Of a DNA stretch of 64,000 nt, positions 34,041-43,262 are shown one piece after another. Source of the DNA: an uncultured Kiloniellaceae bacterium (GTDB taxonomy: Bacteria > Pseudomonadota > Alphaproteobacteria > Kiloniellales > Kiloniellaceae); assembly GCA_947500035.1 (NCBI GenBank), contig CANMQP010000007.1, positions 434,001 to 498,000 on the forward strand, in the 5' to 3' direction. Under the pieces are notes generated by a model, which was not told the origin of the DNA, searched no databases, and saw nothing but the letters and a program-made list of their open reading frames with translations. A program made the position numbers and the translations under genes. Numbering within the stretch: the stretch's first letter is position 1; each line of letters starts with the position of its first letter.

Positions 34041-35085
34041 AGTCATCTCGTTTCTCACCAGGACGCGGGGCCGGGATCGGCTGCATTGGACCGATTGGTT
34101 TACCTACGGCTATCTCTTCTCAGGCATCCTCTTGATGTTCGGCCCTGTCCTATGGCTCGCCCTCTCCTCTTTCAAAACCGATGCCGAACTGGAGCGCTTT
34201 CCGCCGCGGTTTCTGCCCTATGCACAGGAAATGATCGAGGTTGAGGGCTATGACAAACCCCTGCCTGTTTTCACCGTAACGGCAGGCGAACTGGCAGGTG
34301 CACGGGTGGCGCAGGTCAGGCGCATCGGTCTGGTCGCGCAGGTAGTGCGCCCGGAAAATCCTAGTGAAATCATCAAGATCGGCATCAAAGACCGGCAGGC
34401 GGTCGAGAGTGTTTCCCTGGCAACGAAGAACTACACGGAACTCTTCGAGCGCTTCAATTTTATGCGATTCCTCTGGAACAGCACCTTCATAACGGTCATG
34501 GCCACCCTGATCATGCTGCTGGTCAATTCCATGGCCGCCTTTGCACTCTCCAAGTACGAGTTTCGCGGACGGGGCACCGTGATGGCTCTCGTCATCGGCG
34601 TCTTGATGATTCCGCAAACCGTCGTGCTGGTACCGCTGTTTCTGGTCACGCGAGAGCTGGGGATGCTGGATAGTCTTTGGGGCGTCATCATTCCAGGTGC
34701 CGCGACGCCCACCGGTGTATTTCTGTTGCGCCAGTACATGCTGACCATCCCGGACGAGATCCTGGACGCCGCGCGCATGGATAAGGCGAGTGAGTGGAAG
34801 ATATACTGGCGGATCGTCCTGCCCCTGAGCGCGCCGGCCCTCGCCGTGCTCGCTATTCTGGCCATCATGTGGCGCTGGAACGACTTCCTGTGGCCCCTGA
34901 TCGCTCTATCCAGGCCGGAAAAGTTCACACTGCAATTGGCCCTGAACGCCTTTCAAGGCGAGATGGATACCAACTGGAGCAGCCTGCTTGCCATGACGGT
35001 TCTCACATTGCTGCCGATCGCACTGGTGTTTGCGTTTTTGCAAAAATACATCGCAACCGGGATCGCCTCGACGGGCGGCAAGTAG
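34033..35085 (+). CDS. sugar ABC transporter permease (MalG/AglG-like) with enlarged periplasmic loop
   Basis: Second permease, 350 residues, compared with about 280 in MalG relatives. The extra length is a stretch between helix 1 (YLFSGILLMFGPVLWLALSSF) and the next helix, about residues 55-130, containing VEGYDKPLPVFTVTAGELAG and IKIGIKDRQAVESVSLATKN; it reads like a small beta domain exposed to the periplasm. Alpha-glucoside permeases such as AglG carry a similar insert. The coupling loop is ILDAARMDKASEWKIYWRIVLPLSAP. Confidence 0.92.
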   Translation: MARVISFLTRTRGRDRLHWTDWFTYGYLFSGILLMFGPVLWLALSSFKTDAELERFPPRFLPYAQEMIEVEGYDKPLPVFTVTAGELAGARVAQVRRIGLVAQVVRPENPSEIIKIGIKDRQAVESVSLATKNYTELFERFNFMRFLWNSTFITVMATLIMLLVNSMAAFALSKYEFRGRGTVMALVIGVLMIPQTVVLVPLFLVTRELGMLDSLWGVIIPGAATPTGVFLLRQYMLTIPDEILDAARMDKASEWKIYWRIVLPLSAPALAVLAILAIMWRWNDFLWPLIALSRPEKFTLQLALNAFQGEMDTNWSSLLAMTVLTLLPIALVFAFLQKYIATGIASTGGK

Positions 35086-35156
35086 ATGCGCGAAGCGACG
35101 TCAAAAACAGGTGGTCGTGAAATCGGGCGGCAGGAATAATATGGGAGGTCTGTTAC

Positions 35157-36248
35157 GTGGCAAAACTGGAGCTGCGCAACGTTGAGAAAGCCTACGGTGC
35201 GGCCAAGGTCATCAGAGGGGTAGACCTTGACATAGAACACGGGGAATTCTGCGTATTTGTCGGACCATCGGGATGCGGAAAGTCGACCCTGCTGCGTATG
35301 ATTTCCGGCCTCGAGAGCATCACGGACGGCTCGATCCTGATCGACGGCGAGCTTGTGAACCGCGTTCCCGCCGCCGAGCGGGGACTTGCAATGGTGTTCC
35401 AATCCTATGCCCTCTATCCCCATATGACGGTGCAGCAAAACCTGTCGTTCGGACTGGAAAACCTCAATACGCCTAAAGCGCAGATCGCTGAGAAGATCGA
35501 ACAGGTTTCCCAGATGCTGCAGATCGATCAACTGCTTCAACGCAGGCCGAAAGATCTCTCAGGTGGACAGCGCCAACGGGTCGCCATCGGACGGGCCGTC
35601 GTGCGTGAACCGCGAATCTTCCTGTTTGACGAACCGCTCTCGAATTTGGATGCGGAGCTGCGCGTGGACATGCGGGGCGAGATCGCAAGGCTCCACAAGC
35701 GCCTCGGGAACACCATGATCTACGTGACCCACGATCAGGTGGAAGCCATGACCATGGCCGATAAGATCGCTGTGCTTCGGGACGGGGTAGTGGAACAGTT
35801 CGGGACACCGCTGGATCTCTATAACGAACCGGACAACGTCTTTGTTGCCGGCTTTATCGGCTCGCCGAAGATGAACTTCTTAAAGGGCGTCATAAAAAAG
35901 GGCTCCGGCACGACGCTCGTTCTGGAAACCGGTGACAAGATCGAACTGCCGGACGACACGCCCAAAGTTTCAGACGACATGGCGGTGACCCTCGGAATCC
36001 GTCCCAACGGTCTTCATCTGGCTTCGTCCGCAGATACCAGCGCTGTTCATGTCGACGTCAAGAGTGTGGAGCGCCTGGGAGGCGAATCCTATATCTATGC
36101 GGCTATGCCCAATGGAGATGCCATCACCGTGCACAGTCCGGGACAAACGGAAATCGAGCCTGGATCACAGATCACGCTGACAATCAATACGAGCCACATG
36201 CACCTCTTTTCGACAGAGAGCGGTAAAGCGCTCTTACTCACGAGGTGA
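35157..36248 (+). CDS. sugar ABC transporter ATP-binding protein (MalK/UgpC-like)
   Basis: Cytoplasmic ATPase of 363 residues, GTG start after GGGAGG. Walker A GPSGCGKST near 37, Q-loop MVFQSYALYPHMTV, signature [14 protein letters not shown], Walker B IFLFDEPLSNLDA and the H-loop VTHDQ are all intact. The C-terminal TOBE-type domain (SPKMNFLKGVI, ITLTINTSHMHLFS) marks the CUT1 class, which energises disaccharide and glycerol-phosphate import. It completes a four-gene importer. Confidence 0.94.
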   Translation: MAKLELRNVEKAYGAAKVIRGVDLDIEHGEFCVFVGPSGCGKSTLLRMISGLESITDGSILIDGELVNRVPAAERGLAMVFQSYALYPHMTVQQNLSFGLENLNTPKAQIAEKIEQVSQMLQIDQLLQRRPKDLSGGQRQRVAIGRAVVREPRIFLFDEPLSNLDAELRVDMRGEIARLHKRLGNTMIYVTHDQVEAMTMADKIAVLRDGVVEQFGTPLDLYNEPDNVFVAGFIGSPKMNFLKGVIKKGSGTTLVLETGDKIELPDDTPKVSDDMAVTLGIRPNGLHLASSADTSAVHVDVKSVERLGGESYIYAAMPNGDAITVHSPGQTEIEPGSQITLTINTSHMHLFSTESGKALLLTR

Positions 36249-36338
36249 GATAAGTATCGTCAGAACACCCGGGCTCCCGACGCGATCCACTTCGACCGGG
36301 GTTTCTCCAGGGCGGCAAGGTGCGGAGAATTCAGTGTT

Positions 36339-36365
36339 ATAGGGGAAGAGGAGGTCTTCCCCTAT
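36339..36365. terminator. strong hairpin between converging operons
   Basis: ATAGGGGAAGA (36339-36349) and TCTTCCCCTAT (36355-36365) form a perfect 11-bp stem with a five-base loop between the ATPase gene and ptsN. There is no T tract, but the position suggests a shared 3' end. Confidence 0.6.
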
Positions 36366-36375
36366 TCGGAGGAAA

Positions 36376-36837
36376 TCAGGCCGCGTTAGCCGTTGATTCG
36401 GTAAGCAGGGCGTAGATGCCGTCGGTGCTGTCCGTACCTCGAAGCTTCTCGCAAACACTCCGGTTCCTGAGCAGACGCGACACCCGCGCAAGGGCCTTCA
36501 AGTGATCCGCACCAGCCGTTTCCGGCGCGAGAAGCATACAGATCAGATCGACAGGCTGCTCATCGATGGCATCGAAATCAATCGGCGTCTCCAGGCGTGC
36601 AAACATGCCATAGAGACGGTCCAGCCCTGAGAGTTTTCCGTGTGGAATAGCAATCCCGTTGCCGACACCGGTCGTTCCCAAACGCTCCCGCTCGATCAGA
36701 ACTTCGAACAGAACACGTTCCGGTTGCCCGGTCAGTTCGGAAGCGCGCTTGGCGAGCTCTTGGAGCGCCTGCTTCTTGCTGGTCACCCGCAAGTTGGCAA
36801 CAACACTCCCGTGGCTGATGAGATCGGCAATTTCCAT
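36376..36837 (-). CDS. ptsN: nitrogen-regulatory phosphotransferase protein EIIA-Ntr (PtsN)
   Basis: Cytosolic EIIA domain of 153 residues that takes phosphate from NPr and signals nitrogen, potassium and carbon status. The phosphorylated His is H66 in GIAIPHGKL. Other family marks are LFEVLIERERLGTTGVG and ICMLLAPETAGADHLKAL. It is the last gene of the block that starts with lptC, in the usual alphaproteobacterial order rpoN-hpf-ptsN. Confidence 0.95.
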   Translation of the reverse strand: MEIADLISHGSVVANLRVTSKKQALQELAKRASELTGQPERVLFEVLIERERLGTTGVGNGIAIPHGKLSGLDRLYGMFARLETPIDFDAIDEQPVDLICMLLAPETAGADHLKALARVSRLLRNRSVCEKLRGTDSTDGIYALLTESTANAA

Positions 36838-36860
36838 GATAATATCTTGATTGTGAAAGA

Positions 36861-37448
36861 CTATTCGCCGCGATTGCCGCGGGGATCCACCCAGCCGATG
36901 TTACCATCGGGCCGCCGGTAGATCATATTCAGACCACCATGAGAACTATTTCGGAACATCATCGCCGGTAGATCCTCCAAATCCATGCGCATGACCGCTT
37001 GTCCAGCTGTCAGGCTTGGGATATCCGTCGCCATCTCTGCGACGATCAAGGGCTTTCCATCGCCCTCGCTATCATCACCTTCGTGCGCTTCAGCATCTCC
37101 AGATAGAATATACTGCTGCGCCATCTGAGTCTCAACATCATGATCGTTGGAATTTCCATGATCACGAAGCTTGCGCTTATGCCGCCGCAGCCGCTTGGAC
37201 AGACGTTCGGCCGCAACATCAAAGGCAGGATAGGGCTCCCCCGCCGCACCATTCGCCTGCAAGCGAATGTTCCGTCCGACATGTGCAGAGACGGTCGCGT
37301 GATAAAGATGGGCCTCACGCGTGAGCGTCACGTTTACATCTATGGCATCGCCAAAATACTTGTCGAGAGTTCGCGACAGACTGTCCTCGATATGAGTGCG
37401 CATTGCGTCACCGACATCGAGCTGCTTCCCTTTTACGGATAGCTGCAT
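36861..37448 (-). CDS. hpf: ribosome hibernation-promoting factor, long form
   Basis: Ribosome-binding protein of 195 residues that joins 70S ribosomes into inactive 100S dimers in stationary phase. The ATG at 37448 gives MQLSVKGKQLDVGDAMRTHI, the family start; a frame open to 37523 adds 25 unrelated residues. The N-terminal domain is followed by a polar linker (HDVETQMAQQYILSGDAEAHEGDD) and the C-terminal long-form domain (MRMDLEDLPAMMFRNSSHGGLNMIYRRPDG). It sits between rpoN and ptsN as usual. Confidence 0.94.
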   Translation of the reverse strand: MQLSVKGKQLDVGDAMRTHIEDSLSRTLDKYFGDAIDVNVTLTREAHLYHATVSAHVGRNIRLQANGAAGEPYPAFDVAAERLSKRLRRHKRKLRDHGNSNDHDVETQMAQQYILSGDAEAHEGDDSEGDGKPLIVAEMATDIPSLTAGQAVMRMDLEDLPAMMFRNSSHGGLNMIYRRPDGNIGWVDPRGNRGE

Positions 37449-37933
37449 GTTTCTATATTTCTCTAGGATTTCTGTGGGTTTTCGAAGTTTTTCGGCTTCT
37501 GCTCTGCCCAGGACGGCGCACATTAGTGGCGGGCCTGCACGGAGTCAATAGTAGCGCTATCACTGATGAGACTCCCGTTTCCGTCGAACCTCGGCTCTAG
37601 AGCCTGATGGTATTTTGCCGAGCCGGCAAATCACGTGAATCAGTCTCTTTTTCAATAGGTTGGCGAGCGATTCCTGCCCCGGTTTGCTTACCTCGGAAGT
37701 GACTGCGCTCAACAAAACCGTAACAGAATTCTAAACCCTTCAAAGTCACTTTGCCAGCATCCTCGCATCACAATTAGCCAAAGTGAGGCTAGGTGCAGCT
37801 GACTCAGCGAAAAAGTCTACTTTTTGCGGCACCGGAGTGTTTCTCCGACAACAGGCCTTGTAAAAATCTAGCTCTATTGTTGAGACGCGCGGCTGTCCCG
37901 CAGCCAGTGACATTGCAAACGCCTGGCAATGCC
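37449..37933. other. 485-base gap between rpoN and hpf
   Basis: No gene is supported in this stretch. It should hold the hpf promoter, which I cannot place. A 12-base perfect palindrome GGCTCTAGAGCC lies at 37593-37604. A weak 60-residue frame on the plus strand that runs into rpoN antisense is not credible. Confidence 0.5.
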
Positions 37934-39547
37934 TCAGCGTTGTGCGGCTTTTTCGCGGCGGCGTTGAACAGATGAAGGAATGCGCATCGACTCACGGTAT
38001 TTAGCCACCGTCCGGCGCGCAATGTCGATGCCGTCGCCCCGTAGCATGTCGACGATGGTATCGTCGGACAGGATCTTGGATGCGTTTTCGGCATCAATCA
38101 GCACTTTGATCCGGTAACGCACCGCTTCCGCCGAGTGGGATTCGCCGTCAGACCCTCCGATCGAGGCCGTGAAGAAGTACTTCAGCTCGTAAGTGCCTCG
38201 GGGCGTCACAATATACTTGTTGGATGTGACGCGGCTTACAGTCGACTCATGCATCTCGATCACTTCCGCAATGTGCCTGAGCGTGAGCGGCTTCATGTGC
38301 TGCACGCCCTTGCGGAAAAATGCATCTTGCTGGCGCACGATCTCGGCGGCCACCTTCAGGATCGTCGTTGCACGCTGATGCAGGGATTTTACCAGCCAGT
38401 TTGCGGTCTGATACTGGTTCGAGAGATATTCGCGCTCTTCCTTGGTCCTGACACGCTCGGAAACATTAGTGAAATAGCGGGTATTCACCAAAACCCGCGG
38501 CAAGGTATCGCTGTTCAATTCGACCAGCCAGGTTCCGTCAGGCTGTGCCCGCATGAGAACGTCCGGAATAATCGGTTCAGCGGCGTTATCATCGAAGGTT
38601 GCCGCGGGCCGCGGGTTGAGCGCCTTGATCTCGGCGATCATCTCCATAAAGTCTTCTTCGTCGACTCCGCAGATTTTGCGCAGCTCGGCAAACTGACGTT
38701 TACCCAGCAGGTCGAGATTATCGAGCAACCGCTCAATGGCCGGATCAAGCCTGTTCTGTTCCGATAACTGCAAAGCGAGGCATTCGCGCAGTGACCGGGC
38801 AAAGACGCCTGCCGGGTCCATTTTCTGCATCTTTGCCAGCGTCGCCTCAACCCGGGCGATGTCGCACGCGAGAGTTTCGGACAGGTCTTCCAGATCACCG
38901 ACAAGGTAACCGCTGACATCGAGCATATCGATCAAATGGACACCAATCATGCGATCGATCGGGTCCGTCACGTCCATCTGGAGCTGGTCAAGCAGGTGCT
39001 GTCGAAGAGTCACTGCCTCGGTCAGCTGGCTCTCGATCGACTGGTCACTATCTTCGAAGCGCGTGTTTCCACCCGCACCCCAGTTTGAAAACGACGTGTC
39101 ATCCTGTCCCCGGTCGTCGCCAGGGCTGCTTTGGTAAACATTTTCGAAATCGGTATCGAGCGGCGCGTCATTGTCGCCGGGCAGGCTCTCCGCGTTGGCA
39201 AGGTCAAGGGAATCAGGCGCAGATTCAGTCATATCTGCTGCTGAGACCTCGGCCATCTGCTCGGCTGCGGCCTCGGAGCCCGCCGCGATTTCGCCCGGAA
39301 CGCCAGTATCATGACCGTTCATGAGCGTAGCCTCGGGTGCCGCGGCACCATCAAGTGCTGCGTTCTCGCTGGCTCCGCCATCAGGACCGTCGTCTCGCTC
39401 GAGCAAAGGGTTTTGCTCAAGCTCCCTGTCGATAAAAGCCGCAAGCTCTACGTTGGAGAGTTGCAGCAGTTTGATTGCCTGCTGCAGCTGCGGCGTCATG
39501 ACAAGGGTTTGGCCCTGTCGGAGTTCTAACCTTTGGGTCACCGCCAT
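37934..39547 (-). CDS. rpoN: RNA polymerase sigma-54 factor
   Basis: Sigma factor of 537 residues for nitrogen and other activator-dependent promoters. The Gln/Leu-rich activator region (LRQGQTLVMTPQLQQAIKLLQ) opens the protein, an acidic linker follows (residues 60-170), and then come the core-binding domain and the C-terminal RpoN box ARRTVAKYRE. The helix-turn-helix region LTLRHIAEVIEMHESTVSRV is present. It follows lptB by 12 bases, the standard arrangement. Confidence 0.96.
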   Translation of the reverse strand: MAVTQRLELRQGQTLVMTPQLQQAIKLLQLSNVELAAFIDRELEQNPLLERDDGPDGGASENAALDGAAAPEATLMNGHDTGVPGEIAAGSEAAAEQMAEVSAADMTESAPDSLDLANAESLPGDNDAPLDTDFENVYQSSPGDDRGQDDTSFSNWGAGGNTRFEDSDQSIESQLTEAVTLRQHLLDQLQMDVTDPIDRMIGVHLIDMLDVSGYLVGDLEDLSETLACDIARVEATLAKMQKMDPAGVFARSLRECLALQLSEQNRLDPAIERLLDNLDLLGKRQFAELRKICGVDEEDFMEMIAEIKALNPRPAATFDDNAAEPIIPDVLMRAQPDGTWLVELNSDTLPRVLVNTRYFTNVSERVRTKEEREYLSNQYQTANWLVKSLHQRATTILKVAAEIVRQQDAFFRKGVQHMKPLTLRHIAEVIEMHESTVSRVTSNKYIVTPRGTYELKYFFTASIGGSDGESHSAEAVRYRIKVLIDAENASKILSDDTIVDMLRGDGIDIARRTVAKYRESMRIPSSVQRRREKAAQR

Positions 39548-39559
39548 ATGGTTAAACCC

Positions 39560-40354
39560 TTAAAGGCTAAACCTTTCACCGAGGTAAACACGCCGCACAT
39601 CTTCATGGGCGACGATCTCGGATGGGTTGCCTTCCATGAGCACCATTCCATCGTGAATAATGTAGGCACGATCCACGATCTCCAGCGTTTCCCTAACGTT
39701 GTGATCCGTGATCAGGACGCCGATGCCTCTGTCTTTGAGGTGAGACACTAGATCACGGATATCGCCGACCGCAATCGGATCAATACCAGCCAGAGGTTCG
39801 TCCAGCAGAATAAAACTCGGCTGGGACGCCAAGGCGCGCGCGATTTCGACTCGGCGCCGTTCGCCGCCGGAAAGCGCCATCGCGGGCGTCTGCCGCAGAT
39901 GCGTGATTGAAAACTCGGCCATCAGGTCTTCAAGCATGACCTCACGCCGCTCCCGGTCTGACTCGGTTACTTCAAGCACGCCCCGGATATTCTGCTCGAC
40001 GTTCAAACCCCGAAAAATCGAGGCTTCCTGAGGCAGGTAGCCGACTCCCATGCGCGAGCGCCGGTACATAGGCATGTCGGTGATGTCGTTTCCGTCAAGG
40101 GTGACCCAGCCGTAGTCCGGCGAGAGCAGACCAGTAATGATATAGAAGCTGGTCGTTTTACCGGCGCCGTTCGGCCCCAAAAGTCCTACGGCTTCACCGC
40201 GCTGGAGTTCCATCGAGATACCCCGCAGAACGGGTCGCTTTTTGAAGCTCTTGCCGATGTTGACGGCCATCAGCCCGGAGTTATCGGCGACAAGTCTTGG
40301 TTTTCCGCGTTCGGCGTCCGCCTCGTCGGTTCGACCGCTTTTCAATTCCCGCAT
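39560..40354 (-). CDS. lptB: lipopolysaccharide export ATPase LptB
   Basis: Cytoplasmic ATPase of 264 residues that powers LPS extraction with LptFG. Walker A is GPNGAGKTT, signature is [15 protein letters not shown], Walker B is [13 protein letters not shown] and the H-loop is [10 protein letters not shown]. The protein has about 20 extra N-terminal residues. It lies between lptA and rpoN in the conserved order. LptF and LptG are not in the window. Confidence 0.96.
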   Translation of the reverse strand: MRELKSGRTDEADAERGKPRLVADNSGLMAVNIGKSFKKRPVLRGISMELQRGEAVGLLGPNGAGKTTSFYIITGLLSPDYGWVTLDGNDITDMPMYRRSRMGVGYLPQEASIFRGLNVEQNIRGVLEVTESDRERREVMLEDLMAEFSITHLRQTPAMALSGGERRRVEIARALASQPSFILLDEPLAGIDPIAVGDIRDLVSHLKDRGIGVLITDHNVRETLEIVDRAYIIHDGMVLMEGNPSEIVAHEDVRRVYLGERFSL

Positions 40355-40480
40355 TGCAACTTTCTCAATTCACTCACCGTAGTCCACCGCAGCTTCATTT
40401 CTTGATAGTTAACACGAACAGTCAAAAACCACCCTTACTTTTCTTACTTTGCAGGCTTTGCGCCGCTGGAGGTTCGTGAG

Positions 40481-41341
40481 TTACTCCGCACAGGTATCCT
40501 GGGAACCGACGATCAGAGCATCAACCCGGCCGTCCTGCCCCGCAAGCATTCGACTGACGCCCGTGGCCAGATTGACCTCCGCCTCACTTCCGTTCATCTG
40601 GTTGCCGCAACGCGTGATCTTAACGTTCCCAATCAGGCGCGCGACTTCCCGCTTGACGAAGTACTGACCTTTATCGGCCCGCGCAAACTCCTGCTGCGTG
40701 GCCACTTCGACATTGTCGAAAGCGTCGACACGCGCGAGTTCCAGTTGTTCATTCGCATCCTGTTCGAAGTGCGCAGTCAGAACGTCACCACGGATCCGCT
40801 TATCCTCCCGGGTCGCAACGGCATTCCCGCGCGCAACGGCAAGCTGTTTGCCTTCCCAATACTCCAGGCTATCTCGCGCCGTCAGAACGTCCTGCCCGCT
40901 GGTCAGCTTCAAGTTATTGCCCGTTAGAACCAGAATCCCGTTTTCGACGTCGTAAACACCGTTTTCGCCGTAGACCACCTCATTTGGTGTCACGATCCGC
41001 ACATTGCCATGTACATCGATCCGATAGATGTCGGTACTCGATTGCTCGCTCGCCCTGTAGCTCGCGATCATGACGTCCGCGAAGACTTCGAGTTCTCCGC
41101 GCGCAGCTCTTGCATTGCCGCGTGCAACATAGGTTTGCTCGTCACGGCGCCATTCGATGCCGTCTTCCGCATTGATCTCCAGGGGCGAATCGCCTTCTTC
41201 CAGACCGGAGAGCCCCTGGGATTGAACCGCCGGCGTTCCCGCCAACGCAAGAATTGCAAGGCCGAGGACAAGGGTCTTCAGATTTTGAAACACTCTCAAA
41301 TGCTGAAACACCGCCCCTCGCTTGAAATCACTCACCGTCAT
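40481..41341 (-). CDS. lptA: lipopolysaccharide transport periplasmic protein LptA
   Basis: Periplasmic bridge protein of 286 residues. The N-terminal signal region (LKTLVLGLAILALAGTPAVQSQG) is preceded by a charged stretch, so the true start may be a little later. The OstA-type repeats are seen in SPLEINAEDGIEWRRDEQTYVARGNARA and LTARDSLEYWEGKQLAVARGNAVA. It is longer than E. coli LptA (185 residues), as is common in alphaproteobacteria. It overlaps lptC by four bases. Confidence 0.9.
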   Translation of the reverse strand: MTVSDFKRGAVFQHLRVFQNLKTLVLGLAILALAGTPAVQSQGLSGLEEGDSPLEINAEDGIEWRRDEQTYVARGNARAARGELEVFADVMIASYRASEQSSTDIYRIDVHGNVRIVTPNEVVYGENGVYDVENGILVLTGNNLKLTSGQDVLTARDSLEYWEGKQLAVARGNAVATREDKRIRGDVLTAHFEQDANEQLELARVDAFDNVEVATQQEFARADKGQYFVKREVARLIGNVKITRCGNQMNGSEAEVNLATGVSRMLAGQDGRVDALIVGSQDTCAE

Positions 41342-42009
41342 CGGATAGCCTCCTGCGCGTCCGGATAGACAATCAGGCGGCTTTTGCCTGTAAAGAGGAT
41401 TCTCGCACCTTCCTGCGTAATGCGAAAGCCCTCAGCGTTCAGGCGTCCGGCCGGGCCATGACCTTCAACAGCTTCCTCGCCCCAGGCGTCCTTGGATTTA
41501 AGGTCAATAGAGGCGGATTCCGTCCGGATTTCAAAGCCCTGGTCGTGGAACATATCGACGTCGCCGGTCAGCTCCAGCTGCTGCTCCTCGTAAAAGAAAC
41601 GGCCGGCCCGGGCCGTGAGGGCGAGCCAGGTTTCGTCTTCCAGGGTCATATCGGCTTTCGGCAGCTCGAGCTCGTAAAGATTGCGGTCTTCTTTGGACTG
41701 CGAGACCAGATCGGCCGTGACCGTAAAGGGCCGGTCTTCATCGTCGACACCGTTCCAGCGCGGATTCAGGACGCTGACTTCCCCGCCCTGCAGGTCGATT
41801 TCGGGTAATGACACCTCTGGTGTTGCATTCTCTTCAAACCCCGGCCAGGCGATAACGAGAATGATCAGGCCCACGGCTGTCGCGGGCAGCAGCACCTTAA
41901 GAACGCCGACAAACCGGCTGTAGCTGCTGCGCCTGGAGAGGCGCGGCGGCGGTTGACGTTCGCCGGCGGGTTCGGCTTCAACCTCATCAGTGATAAATGC
42001 CTGCGCCAT
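41338..42009 (-). CDS. lptC: LPS export protein LptC
   Basis: Bitopic inner-membrane protein of 223 residues that passes LPS to LptA. A cytoplasmic tail ends in RRSSYSRFVG, one helix follows (VLKVLLPATAVGLIILVIAWPGF), and the rest is a periplasmic beta-jellyroll (FTVTADLVSQSKEDRNLYELE, LTGDVDMFHDQGFEIRTES). It is the second gene after kdsD and overlaps lptA. Confidence 0.9.
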   Translation of the reverse strand: MAQAFITDEVEAEPAGERQPPPRLSRRSSYSRFVGVLKVLLPATAVGLIILVIAWPGFEENATPEVSLPEIDLQGGEVSVLNPRWNGVDDEDRPFTVTADLVSQSKEDRNLYELELPKADMTLEDETWLALTARAGRFFYEEQQLELTGDVDMFHDQGFEIRTESASIDLKSKDAWGEEAVEGHGPAGRLNAEGFRITQEGARILFTGKSRLIVYPDAQEAIR

Positions 42010-42026
42010 ACGCCCGTCCGGTCCCC

Positions 42027-43097
42027 TTAAGCGACGCCGACGCGCAGACAGTCATGCATCCTGATGATTCCCACCGGGTGGTCATCTTCAAGCACAAACA
42101 GGCTGGTGATCTTGTTGTCGTTCATAACGCCCAGAGCCTCCGCGGCCAGGGCTTGCGGCCTGATCGATTTCGGCGCTGGCGTCATGACCTCCCGTGCACT
42201 GCGTTGCAGGAGTGCGGGGTCCATGTGCCGGCGCAGATCGCCATCGGTTACCATGCCGATAAGTCTGTCGGTCCGATCAGCCACTCCAACGCAGCCGAAC
42301 CCGCCGCCAGTCATAATCAAGATGGCGTCGGCAACGCTGGTATCGGGCTCGCAAAGCGGCAGCTCGTCCCGGCCACGCATGATCTCGGACACGCGCACAA
42401 GCTTCGTGCCCAGAGCGCCTCCCGGATGGAAGACGTGAAAGTCCTGCGCGGAAAAGCCTTTGCATTCCAGAAGGGAAACCGCCAGAGCATCCCCAAGAGC
42501 AAGCGCCATGGTCGTTGAAGTCGTCGGCGCTTCAGTGATTGAACAGGCTTCCGCCGCACGCGGCAGGATCAAGGCCACATCGGCGGCCTCAGCCAGCGCG
42601 CTCTTTGCCCGGCTGGTCATGGCAATCAGGGGAATGGAGAAGCGGCGTGTGTAGCCGACGATGTCTGTCAGCTCGGTCGTATTTCCGGAGTTTGACAGAG
42701 CCAGGACCACGTCATCCCGGGCAATCATTCCCAAATCGCCGTGGCTCGCCTCGCCGGGGTGAACGAACTGAGACGGCGTGCCGGTCGAGGCCAGCGTCGC
42801 GGCGATCTTGCGGGCAATATGGCCGCTTTTTCCCATGCCGGTAATGATGGCCCGGCCCCTCAGAGACGCCAAAAGATCGAGCGCCCGGACAAAACTCTCG
42901 TCGAGGTTTTCGGTCAGTTCCTGCAGGCCACAGATTTCCCGCTCGAGAACGCGGCGGCCGAATTCAAGCCCGCGGCTGCTGTCGATCATTCCAGCGGCCT
43001 TGGTCGAGGCGTCGTTTGTCTGGGCTTCAATCCCGGCCGGGCCCTCGCTATCCCGCCGCGCGGCAAGGGAAGAAGATTCGGTTGCTAGTGGCTTCAT
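42027..43097 (-). CDS. kdsD: arabinose-5-phosphate isomerase (KdsD/KpsF family)
   Basis: Enzyme of 356 residues that makes arabinose 5-phosphate for Kdo synthesis. The SIS domain (RAIITGMGKSGHIARKIAATL, LALSNSGNTTEL, EACSITEAPTTSTTMALALGDALA) is followed by two CBS domains (VADAILIMTGGGFGCVGV, ALGVMNDNKITSLFVLED). The first 40 residues are poorly conserved, so the start may lie further inside. It starts the Kdo-LPS block and fits with the downstream lpt genes. Confidence 0.94.
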   Translation of the reverse strand: MKPLATESSSLAARRDSEGPAGIEAQTNDASTKAAGMIDSSRGLEFGRRVLEREICGLQELTENLDESFVRALDLLASLRGRAIITGMGKSGHIARKIAATLASTGTPSQFVHPGEASHGDLGMIARDDVVLALSNSGNTTELTDIVGYTRRFSIPLIAMTSRAKSALAEAADVALILPRAAEACSITEAPTTSTTMALALGDALAVSLLECKGFSAQDFHVFHPGGALGTKLVRVSEIMRGRDELPLCEPDTSVADAILIMTGGGFGCVGVADRTDRLIGMVTDGDLRRHMDPALLQRSAREVMTPAPKSIRPQALAAEALGVMNDNKITSLFVLEDDHPVGIIRMHDCLRVGVA

Positions 43098-43262
43098 GCC
43101 GGCGTTCTCATTTCATTTTTCATCACAGTCACGCTGAGCCGAATCCTCGCAACAGCCTAAAGTCATCCCCGGAACTCAGCTCGGTTCCCAGACTATACCT
43201 CTTCGGGGACCGATGACATGACTGAGGTCAAACTAACGGGCAGCCGGAGTAATGCAGCCCAA

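Noticed and set aside
36376-43097. ptsN-hpf-rpoN-lptB-lptA-lptC-kdsD block as a novel cluster
   Set aside because: This order is standard in alphaproteobacteria and needs no special explanation.
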